DNA of 5,302 nt from Flammeovirgaceae bacterium (GTDB lineage: Bacteria > Bacteroidota > Bacteroidia > Cytophagales > Cyclobacteriaceae), in contig QIDJ01000082.1 of the NCBI GenBank assembly GCA_003228395.1, forward strand, positions 1 to 5,302. Reading direction: 5' to 3'. Both the position numbers and the translations under genes were made by a program. Positions within the stretch are counted from its first letter, which is position 1, and every line of letters begins with the position of its first letter. Shown here in pieces: positions 1-5,302 of the stretch. The notes under the pieces were generated by a model. It had not been told where the DNA came from, ran no database searches, and saw only the letters and a program-made list of their open reading frames with translations.

Positions 1-75
1 TGAATAAGTTCAAACTTTATCTGACTAATATTGTTGCTATTAAATAACAGATATAAATATTAACCGGTCCAGACT

Positions 76-570
76 ATGAATAATTATTTAACAAAAACAG
101 GATTATTAATGCTCATGATTGCCCTGATCGCATCATGCGGAACAAAAAAGAGCGCTGATGAAACGGAATCAGCCATGGAAGAAGTTTCGGAAGAAAAATT
201 AGGCGCCGATGCCGAGATCACCGAAGGACAATACGTGTTTTTCAGAAATCTGAAAGACGGTGACACCGTTACTTCTCCTTTTAAGGTTGAGATGGGTGTG
301 GAAGGCATGGAAGTTGAGCCTGCAGGTGAACTTGCAAAAAACAAAGGACACCACCATATTCTGATCAATCATCCTGCAAATGAAAAAGGCGCTGTGGTGG
401 CCGCCGACAGCACACATATTCATTTTGGTAAAGGACAGACTGAAACCGAACTCGACCTGACTCCGGGAGATTATATGCTTACCCTTCAGTTTGCAGATGG
501 TTTTCACAGATCATACGGCGAAAAAATGAGCAAAAGTATCCGGATCACTGTGGCGGATAAAGAAGAATAA
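76..570 (+). CDS. DUF4399-domain lipoprotein, histidine-rich
   Basis: This encodes a 164-residue lipoprotein anchored in the envelope. Residues 5-20 form a short hydrophobic signal sequence ending in a lipobox, I18-A-S-C21, so Cys21 should become the lipidated N-terminus; it is the only cysteine in the protein. Residues 22-50 are an acidic, flexible tether. Residues 51-160 match the DUF4399 family: a conserved GHHH at 91-94, a THIHFGKGQTE segment at 113-123, LTPGDYML near 128-135 and LQFADGFH at 137-144. The family has no established biochemical role that I know of. The clustered histidines (92-94, 99, 114, 116, 144) could bind a metal, but that is inference. The length is normal for a lipoprotein carrying one such domain. 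The ATG at 76 is chosen because the signal peptide starts directly after it; no Shine-Dalgarno sequence precedes it. The channel gene follows on the same strand after 107 bp, so co-transcription is possible but not shown. Confidence 0.9.
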   Translation: MNNYLTKTGLLMLMIALIASCGTKKSADETESAMEEVSEEKLGADAEITEGQYVFFRNLKDGDTVTSPFKVEMGVEGMEVEPAGELAKNKGHHHILINHPANEKGAVVAADSTHIHFGKGQTETELDLTPGDYMLTLQFADGFHRSYGEKMSKSIRITVADKEE

Positions 571-677
571 ACAGGCAACAGGAGGATCACACAAGCAGGC
601 ATTCAGTTAACAATGCGATACATATATACTTAGGTGATCAGCTTCTAGCTAATATTTAATCTTTATAGCACCCGGTA
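571..677 (+). other. Intergenic spacer between lipoprotein and channel genes
   Basis: This 107-bp spacer shows no gene, no intrinsic terminator and no convincing promoter. An AGGAGG at 580-585 looks like a Shine-Dalgarno sequence but has no start codon at a usable distance. GATCAC (585-590) and GTGATC (634-639) are inverted repeats 43 bp apart, too short and too far apart to call. Whether the two flanking genes are co-transcribed is therefore open. Confidence 0.3.
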
Positions 678-1328
678 ATGGCTATAAGCAAGCTCAGACA
701 ACATATTACTGAACAAGGGTACACCTATTTAGCTGTAACCCTGGTATTATTCCTTATTCTGCCGCCTTTCCTGCGGGATGTGCCATACCTGAACAGTATT
801 ATTCTGATTCTTACTATGCTGGTGATTATATCCTGTATCTTTATTATTACTGGCTTCGAAAAATTTCGCCCTGTTCACATCCTTTTTATCCTGATTCTGG
901 TCATCCCCTGGTTCACTCCGCATGAACACACTTATCTGTTAGGCGAATTCCTGGTATTTGCTATCCTCTTTGGATTAACATCCTTCAGGGTTATCATCGA
1001 AATTGTGCGCATCAAAGTTGTGAATTCACATGTCATCGTGGGGTCGGTAGTTGCTTATTTATTGATGGGTCTTTCTTTCAGTATGATATGCGCAGCGTTA
1101 TCTACGTACTATCCGGATGCATATAATGCGCCCGAATCATATAATCAACTATACAATTTTGTTTATTATGCGTTTGTTACGCTCACTACGTTGGGCTATG
1201 GCGATGTGGTTCCACTAATACCTCAGTCACAGGCGCTATCGTTGTTCATTGCAGTTACCGGTCAGTTTTACATGGTTATAATTGTTGCTACCCTGGTTGG
1301 CAAGTATCTTCAGATCCAGGATACCTGA
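678..1328 (+). CDS. Potassium channel family protein (ion channel 2 pore domain)
   Basis: This encodes a 216-residue integral membrane protein, probably a cation channel of the inner membrane. The signature is the selectivity filter T-L-G-Y-G-D at residues 171-176, preceded by a pore helix (about 158-170) and followed by a hydrophobic inner helix (about 185-207), as in the Ion_trans_2 family. Upstream hydrophobic stretches at about 16-33, 38-60, 66-80, 86-103 and 118-144 give a likely six-helix topology. The fourth segment carries only R104, R111 and K113 near its end, not the regular arginine ladder of a voltage sensor. The protein stops nine residues after the last helix, so it has no RCK, cyclic-nucleotide or other cytoplasmic regulatory domain. 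The start is well fixed: an in-frame TAG at 666-668 lies 9 bp upstream of the ATG. Its stop is 18 bp from the stop of the convergent protease gene. Potassium selectivity is known for this filter; gating and physiological role are not visible. Confidence 0.9.
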   Translation: MAISKLRQHITEQGYTYLAVTLVLFLILPPFLRDVPYLNSIILILTMLVIISCIFIITGFEKFRPVHILFILILVIPWFTPHEHTYLLGEFLVFAILFGLTSFRVIIEIVRIKVVNSHVIVGSVVAYLLMGLSFSMICAALSTYYPDAYNAPESYNQLYNFVYYAFVTLTTLGYGDVVPLIPQSQALSLFIAVTGQFYMVIIVATLVGKYLQIQDT

Positions 1329-1346
1329 TAGTTATTGTAAATACAC

Positions 1347-2375
1347 TCAGTTGATTTCACCTGTAAGGATTTTTATTTTGCCCTCACGTAAAACAGTAAG
1401 TGTAAAGGTGTCTCCGCTTTTTAACTGGTTCATTCGGGAGCCGATCGCTTCCAGGTTGTTTTGTGAAAATTTTATTCCGTCAATGGCAAGTATAAAATCA
1501 CCACCCAGCATGATTTCCAAATCTTCAATTTTAGCCTTATATACGCCTCCTTTAACTCCCATCATTCCTGCGGGAGACAGGAAAACCACCTTTTCGACCA
1601 GATAGGCTTCGGGTTGGGGTAAGTTAAAAATTTTTGCCAGGTCTCCTGAAACAGGCACCCCGTCAATACCGAGGTAAAACGGATTCCGGTCAAGGAGGAG
1701 TTGTTTAGCCACATTGGAAGTAGCTGCAAACCCCAGGCCCTCAAACCCGCCCGACTGGCTGAGTATGTAACTCACAACTCCGATCACCTCTCCTTCCATA
1801 TTGAACATCGGGCCGCCTGAATTTCCATGATTAATTGAAGCGTCAGTTTGAAAAAACTCCAGTTTAGTAAATGCACTGGAGACTTTTCTGTTGGATCCGA
1901 GTTTTCCACTAATGTATCCGGAAGAAAGTGAATGCTCCAGGCCAAAAGGTGCGCCGATTACAAAAATCTGTTCGCCGATTTTCATACTATCCGAATCTCC
2001 TATTGGTACACTTACAGGTGTTTTAGGTCCAAATGCAAGCTCCACGAGGGCTACATCTGCATTTTTATAAATAGAAATTACTTTACCGGGTATTTTTTCA
2101 TTTGTCGTTAAAACAACGCTGATGCTTTCTGCATTTTGTACCACATGGGCAGCAGTGATCAACTGCTTATCGGAGGTCATAAAGCCTGATCCAAGCCCTG
2201 CAACTGTTGCGGTTTGTTTTCTTACTCCTGTTCCCACAATTTCTTCCGCAGTCACCATAATGGTAACAACCGCCGGATTTACCTTCTCATAAATTGCACT
2301 GAGATCCTGCCCGACAGCGCTCCTTTCTCCAGCTAATACAATAATGGTAAGTGATAAAAATATTCTGATCTTCAT
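1347..2375 (-). CDS. HtrA/Deg-type secreted serine protease with one PDZ domain
   Basis: This encodes a 342-residue trypsin-like serine protease of the HtrA/Deg family (peptidase family S1C), predicted to work in the periplasm on misfolded or signalling substrates. Residues 1-23 form a signal peptide (basic MKIR, hydrophobic core, cleavage probably after Q23 in SAVGQ-D). The protease domain spans about 25-228 and has the full triad: His77 in LITAAHVV, Asp107 in NADVALVEL and Ser186 in GNSGGPMF. The usual QTDAxINPGNSGG motif is present as QTDASINHGNSGG, with His in place of Pro. A single C-terminal PDZ domain covers about 231-340, with a YLGI carboxylate-binding loop (234-237) and GDFILAIDGIKF (292-303). 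One PDZ and this length resemble DegS more than two-PDZ DegP, but there is no retained membrane anchor beyond the signal peptide. The protein contains no cysteine, which suits export. It is divergent from the lipid kinase and convergent with the channel gene. The ATG at 2375 is the only start compatible with the signal peptide. Confidence 0.92.
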   Translation of the reverse strand: MKIRIFLSLTIIVLAGERSAVGQDLSAIYEKVNPAVVTIMVTAEEIVGTGVRKQTATVAGLGSGFMTSDKQLITAAHVVQNAESISVVLTTNEKIPGKVISIYKNADVALVELAFGPKTPVSVPIGDSDSMKIGEQIFVIGAPFGLEHSLSSGYISGKLGSNRKVSSAFTKLEFFQTDASINHGNSGGPMFNMEGEVIGVVSYILSQSGGFEGLGFAATSNVAKQLLLDRNPFYLGIDGVPVSGDLAKIFNLPQPEAYLVEKVVFLSPAGMMGVKGGVYKAKIEDLEIMLGGDFILAIDGIKFSQNNLEAIGSRMNQLKSGDTFTLTVLREGKIKILTGEIN

Positions 2376-2462
2376 AAACTTAAATTTTAGTATCTTCCAA
2401 AATAATGACCTTTCGGTGTTTTATGTTCCTAATTACCAAATATTTTTTTTACTTGATAAAAT
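2376..2462. other. AT-rich upstream region of the protease gene
   Basis: This 87-bp non-coding stretch must hold the protease promoter, reading leftward, and may hold one for the kinase. It contains an eight-T run at 2443-2450. On the minus strand TATTTTGG (2404-2397) resembles the Bacteroidota -7 element TAnnTTTG with one mismatch and lies about 20 bp before the protease ATG, but no TTG -33 element sits at the proper spacing. No promoter is called with confidence. A TAA at 2457-2459 closes the reading frame of the adjacent aminotransferase-like fragment. Confidence 0.3.
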
Positions 2463-2579
2463 ATGAATCTAAATAAGCTGATAACCGATACGCCAGGTAT
2501 TAATAATGTAATTCATTATTATAATACCGAAGAAGAAATTGAAACATTTGCAAACACACTTAAGTCATTACTAAAGTAG
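2463..2579 (+). pseudogene. C-terminal remnant of a class V aminotransferase (cysteine-desulfurase-like)
   Basis: Positions 2463-2579 read ATG to TAG for 38 residues. The last 27 contain GINNVIHYYNTEEEIETF and then a helix ending in LKSLLK. This closely resembles the last secondary-structure elements of class V, pyridoxal-phosphate-dependent aminotransferases, where a strand of the type GIRxSxHYYNTEEEID precedes the final helix of a roughly 380-residue protein. Everything else of such an enzyme, including the PLP lysine, is missing. An in-frame TAA at 2457-2459 sits just before the ATG, and the 87 bp further left show no aminotransferase sequence in any frame I translated. I therefore read it as a leftover of a gene lost through a deletion or rearrangement whose junction is near 2460. 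The stop codon lies 4 bp before the lipid kinase ATG, so if still translated it could act as a leader ORF coupled to the kinase. The match is from memory of the family, not from a search. Confidence 0.6.
2496..2528 (+). repeat. Bulged inverted repeat (hairpin) upstream of the lipid kinase
   Basis: GGTATTA (2496-2502) pairs with TAATACC (2522-2528), and ATAATG (2503-2508) pairs with CATTAT (2514-2519). This leaves a two-base bulge (TA, 2520-2521) and a five-base loop TAATT (2509-2513), giving 13 base pairs in total. The structure lies inside the aminotransferase-like fragment, 55 bp before the kinase start. There is no T-run directly after it, so it is not a standard intrinsic terminator. It could be an mRNA leader structure or operator, or an accident of AT-rich coding sequence. 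Confidence 0.4.
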
Positions 2580-2583
2580 TATT

Positions 2584-3483
2584 ATGCGGCTTGCATTCAT
2601 TATTAATTCCCTAATCCGGCGATTGCAGGATTTTGAAGCCCAGTTTCGGACATGTGACCACGAGCTTATCAAAAACTCCGCCCGATTTTATACGAAATAC
2701 CCAAAACATGCAATTAAATTGGCAGAACAAGCAGGTGAATATGATGTTTTGGTAGTTGTAGGTGGGGATGGCACATTGAATGAAGTAGTAAACGGCGTGA
2801 TGAACCAGGAAGTGAGACCTGCTATTGGCCTTTTACCCAATGGATCTGCCAACGATTTCGCCAGAGAAAGAAAATTGACCAATAAGCTGGATGCCTTTTT
2901 GAAAATGGTTGACTCAGGTTGCGCCAGCAGTGTGGATGTGGGACAGATCAGATTTCCGGATGAAAAAAGGAACATCTATTTCATCAACGTAGCTGATGTT
3001 GGTTTCGGAGCTGATGTGGTAAACACGCTAAGTAAATATGATGGTTGGTATAACCTGTTCAGTTCCAATATCAAATTTTCAATAGCCATCATACGTACAT
3101 TTTTCAGCTATTCCCATCAATATGTAACCGTACAAGCCGACAACAACATCTGGGAGGGTAAAATACTTTCGGTAATCGCAGCAAATTCCAGGAGTTTTGG
3201 AAGCGGACTGATCATTGCCCCGGAAGCTGAAATTTCAGATGGAAAATTTCAACTTGTAATACTTGGCGCCATCAGCCTGAAGGATTATTTTATCAATCTG
3301 AAAAGAATCAGACGTGGTGAGAAAATTAACCATTCCGAGGCATTTTATTCCGAAGCGCCGGTTATTAATATAACCGGTGGATCAGATTTGAAAGTAGAGG
3401 CAGATGGCGAACCTGCCGGACAACTCCCTGTTAAAATACGGTGTATTCCTGAAGCGCTGTTATTTTATTATCCTGATCTATAG
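2584..3483 (+). CDS. Diacylglycerol kinase family lipid kinase (YegS/DgkB-like)
   Basis: This encodes a 299-residue soluble or membrane-associated lipid kinase that should transfer phosphate from ATP to diacylglycerol or a related lipid. The length is typical of the bacterial DAGK_cat family. The catalytic nucleotide-binding loop GGDGTLNEVVNG is at residues 60-71 and is complete. LPNGSANDFAR (84-94) matches the conserved LPxGTxNDFAR block with Ser for Thr. FINVADVGFGADV (133-145), the NSRSFGSGLIIAPEAEISDGKF segment (201-222) and the EADGEPAG motif (272-279) mark the C-terminal beta-sandwich domain. One oddity is the first strand: INS-LIRR (7-13) replaces the usual NPxSG loop after the strand. 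The start is firm, because a TAA at 2572-2574 in this frame lies 9 bp upstream and no later ATG precedes the catalytic loop. The gene directly follows the aminotransferase-like fragment (4-bp gap) and converges on the M14 gene, 31 bp away. The exact lipid substrate cannot be read from the sequence. Confidence 0.93.
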   Translation: MRLAFIINSLIRRLQDFEAQFRTCDHELIKNSARFYTKYPKHAIKLAEQAGEYDVLVVVGGDGTLNEVVNGVMNQEVRPAIGLLPNGSANDFARERKLTNKLDAFLKMVDSGCASSVDVGQIRFPDEKRNIYFINVADVGFGADVVNTLSKYDGWYNLFSSNIKFSIAIIRTFFSYSHQYVTVQADNNIWEGKILSVIAANSRSFGSGLIIAPEAEISDGKFQLVILGAISLKDYFINLKRIRRGEKINHSEAFYSEAPVINITGGSDLKVEADGEPAGQLPVKIRCIPEALLFYYPDL

Positions 3484-3505
3484 CATCCAAGACTATGGAG
3501 CTATA
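3479..3505. terminator. Candidate bidirectional hairpin between convergent genes
   Basis: TATAGC (3479-3484) pairs with GCTATA (3500-3505), and TCCA (3486-3489) pairs with TGGA (3496-3499). A3485 is bulged and the loop AGACTA is six bases. The 10-bp stem fills most of the 31-bp gap between the two stop codons and contains the TAG stop of the lipid kinase (3481-3483). The position suits a shared terminator or 3'-end stabiliser. However, neither strand has a T-run after the stem and the stem is AT-rich, so intrinsic termination is doubtful. Confidence 0.35.
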
Positions 3506-3514
3506 AACACCTAT

Positions 3515-5302
3515 TCATTCAACAGCGCCCATATAGATGGCATTGAAGATCAGCTTATACGTACCTCGTGGCTGGCCTCTGAACTGTGGCCGAAAACCAA
3601 AAAGTACTACATGACCTTTGCCCCGTTTCACATCCATCAGGGCTCCGCTATTTTTCAAATACTTATTCTGTCCTTTTGCCCAGCCGCTCATAAGAATTTC
3701 CTTTCCAGCGTACTTTACAGGCGTATCCACATCCGGTTCGGGAGCAGGTTTTGTATCCTCATTCCCGCCTTCTCCTTTTCGTTGTTTTATTACACGTTTA
3801 AATGCACGGCTGCGTGAAAACGACGCCGCCGCTTCATCTTGCATACCATAACCCAGCGGATGCGATGTATCAACTACAATTTTTACTAAAGAACCTGGAA
3901 TAAAAAACTGTTCTGAGGATAGCCCTGAGGTAATATTCCTAACAGGAAGTCCGAATTGTTCAATCAAAAAATCGCTGGCTGCATCAAATCCGATCAATAT
4001 GCCTCCCTGGCTTACGTAGTTGTCCAGTGCAATAGTTCCTCCCAGCTCAATCCCACCGGTAAACCGGGCCGGCATAAACCCTTCTGGATATCCGTGCAAA
4101 ATGCTGACAGCCCGTTGTGATGGTATAATGATGGCATCATAAACCGAAAGATCCGCAGTTTGAATATCGGCATTATGAAGCGTGTCAAGGTCGAACTCAA
4201 ACTGCTCCAGCACCCATCGCGTCCAGCCTTCATCCATATTAGCCATCCACGATTTATAAATACCCAGTTTGATTGGTGACAGACGCTCTACATTTACTGC
4301 AGGCTTTGTGCTGAGCCCTCTGAAAACCAACCCCCTGGTTTTTGCAATGTCTTCAAGTACAGTCCGTATTTCATTTCCATTTTCAATTATAAAATAGCCA
4401 GGCAAAATATGTTCTGTACTATCGGAGGCAATTGCCACGTTACCGCCCATTTTCAAAATCCGGTTCACGGCCAGCGCGCTGAGATTTTCACGATTGGAGA
4501 GTATGTAACCATATTCAGCATCATTGGGTACTTTTCCTTCAGCTATCCGGTATTCACCTTGTACAAGTTGTGCCCGGGCAGTAAACGATGTATCAATCCG
4601 TTGTACCTCCACAGCCATTTGCATAGGAAGCGTCCATCCGGCGAGATCGTAAGGAGGTACCGGAGGGCCACCCGAATACCGGTATTGGTCCGGATACGTC
4701 TGTTTTTCAAGCAGATCTTCCAGATACGGCCTGAATGCCTGGGCACCGTAAATAATAATATCACCTTTATTATAAGCGCTGTCACCGGCCTGGAAATCAG
4801 CAGTCGCCTGATGTACTTCTATGCCACCATATTTTAATATGTTTACGAGATTTGCGGCTTCACCCCTGTCCCATTGTTCATCTGGAATTACATATGCAAA
4901 AGCATGTTCCCCATTTTCATCACCGATGGCATCGCGTCCCATATCATAAATATTGTATAGATACGCTTCTTTGCGGTCAGCCGCCAGGTTCAGCACACCG
5001 AGAGATGCATTGATCATATATTCTACCGCATCGCGAAAATGTGACTCACCTCCCTTCCAGGGATAGGGATAAAAAATTTCTGAACCATTGGAAGACTTAC
5101 CACCAACCCTTTTAGGGATTGAATCAGGAGGATAATATCGTGGTGAAGGGGTACGATGGCCGGTTTCGGTCAGCAAGCCGATCATATTGTGATAGTAGGG
5201 TACGGTTCGCATTCCACCATTCCACCACATACTGAAGCTCACTCCCGATATCACCCCCGGCATTTCTTTCATGGCAAAATAGTTGGCCATAGCAGTCCCT
5301 AT
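3515..5302 (-). CDS. Large M14-family zinc carboxypeptidase-like protein, C-terminal part (5' end outside window)
   Basis: This is the C-terminal part of a large peptidase M14 family protein, cut by the right edge of the window. The first Met codon, at 5288-5290, is unlikely to be the start: the frame stays open to 5302 (residues I-G-T-A before that Met), and the protein there is already inside the peptidase fold. Counting from that Met, residues 1-107 are the end of the M14 domain, with DxWWNGG-like SMWWNGG (20-26), PYYHNMIGLLTETGH (31-45) and YPYPWKGG (74-81). E42 is the likely catalytic glutamate by position; the zinc ligands lie upstream, unseen. A middle region includes YGAQAFRPYL and PPYDLAGWTLPMQ. 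About 338-450 resembles a class I glutamine-amidotransferase-like fold (KSWMANMDEGWTRWVLEQF, DAIIIPSQ, GGILIGFDAASDFL). After a charged linker (501-527) the conserved end VVLFGFRPQFRGQPRGTYKLIFNAIY follows. There is no cysteine in the 591 residues seen. It is probably secreted, but the signal peptide is not in view. The gene converges on the lipid kinase. Confidence 0.9.
   Translation of the reverse strand: MGTAMANYFAMKEMPGVISGVSFSMWWNGGMRTVPYYHNMIGLLTETGHRTPSPRYYPPDSIPKRVGGKSSNGSEIFYPYPWKGGESHFRDAVEYMINASLGVLNLAADRKEAYLYNIYDMGRDAIGDENGEHAFAYVIPDEQWDRGEAANLVNILKYGGIEVHQATADFQAGDSAYNKGDIIIYGAQAFRPYLEDLLEKQTYPDQYRYSGGPPVPPYDLAGWTLPMQMAVEVQRIDTSFTARAQLVQGEYRIAEGKVPNDAEYGYILSNRENLSALAVNRILKMGGNVAIASDSTEHILPGYFIIENGNEIRTVLEDIAKTRGLVFRGLSTKPAVNVERLSPIKLGIYKSWMANMDEGWTRWVLEQFEFDLDTLHNADIQTADLSVYDAIIIPSQRAVSILHGYPEGFMPARFTGGIELGGTIALDNYVSQGGILIGFDAASDFLIEQFGLPVRNITSGLSSEQFFIPGSLVKIVVDTSHPLGYGMQDEAAASFSRSRAFKRVIKQRKGEGGNEDTKPAPEPDVDTPVKYAGKEILMSGWAKGQNKYLKNSGALMDVKRGKGHVVLFGFRPQFRGQPRGTYKLIFNAIYMGAVE

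Noticed and set aside
26..33. TAATATTG upstream of the lipoprotein gene, similar to the Bacteroidota -7 element
   Set aside because: It has one mismatch and no TTG at the expected -33 spacing; AT-rich sequence gives such matches often.
580..585. AGGAGG Shine-Dalgarno-like sequence after the lipoprotein stop
   Set aside because: The nearest downstream ATG (613) is too far and opens a frame of only six codons.
1282..1605. 107-codon open frame on the plus strand
   Set aside because: It lies antisense to the PDZ domain of the protease and out of frame with the channel gene; it is a shadow of real coding sequence.
3404..3817. 137-codon open frame on the plus strand
   Set aside because: It overlaps the lipid kinase end and runs antisense to the conserved C-terminus of the M14 protein; its translation shows no recognisable domain.
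4675..4686. Perfect 12-bp palindrome AATACCGGTATT inside the M14 gene
   Set aside because: About one perfect 12-bp palindrome is expected by chance in a window of this size, and it lies in well-conserved coding sequence.
4409..4837. 142-codon open frame on the plus strand
   Set aside because: It is fully antisense to the M14 gene, whose own frame is strongly supported by family motifs.
1..5302. Search for tRNA, rRNA, CRISPR arrays, insertion sequences, phage or defence genes
   Set aside because: No transposase, integrase, spaced direct repeats or cloverleaf-like sequence was seen; all main genes belong to common bacterial families.

Overview
The window looks like ordinary chromosomal DNA from a member of the Bacteroidota or a close relative such as Balneolota. 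I infer this from several points. Base composition is moderate to AT-rich. No gene has a clear Shine-Dalgarno sequence ahead of its start. The genes are a small DUF4399 lipoprotein, a compact potassium-channel-like protein, an HtrA-type protease with a 'GQ-D' signal-peptide end, a YegS/DgkB-type lipid kinase and a very large M14 peptidase. No placement below phylum is justified from the sequence alone.

Layout, left to right. Positions 1-75 are non-coding. A lipoprotein with a DUF4399 domain (76-570, +) is followed after 107 bp by a membrane protein with a TLGYGD potassium selectivity filter (678-1328, +). The channel gene faces a convergent secreted trypsin-like/PDZ protease of the HtrA family (1347-2375, -), with only 18 bp between the two stop codons. 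A 208-bp region separates the protease from a divergent diacylglycerol-kinase-family lipid kinase (2584-3483, +). That region is not empty. Positions 2463-2579 encode 38 residues that read as the extreme C-terminus of a class V aminotransferase (HYYNTEEEI signature), ending 4 bp before the kinase start, and they contain a bulged 13-bp hairpin. The kinase gene faces a convergent, 5'-truncated gene for a large M14-family carboxypeptidase-like protein (3515 to the right edge, -). An imperfect 10-bp hairpin lies between the two and includes the kinase stop codon.

The genes do not form an obvious pathway. Four of the five main products are predicted to be exported or membrane proteins: a lipoprotein, an ion channel, a periplasmic protease and an (inferred) secreted peptidase. 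The lipid kinase acts on membrane lipids, so the common theme is the cell envelope, but gene order and strand changes suggest at least four separate transcription units. I see no phage, transposon, CRISPR, defence or biosynthetic system here. The points most worth checking are the aminotransferase remnant with its hairpin, the altered N-terminal nucleotide-binding motif of the lipid kinase, and the cysteine-free, amidotransferase-like C-terminal half of the M14 protein.
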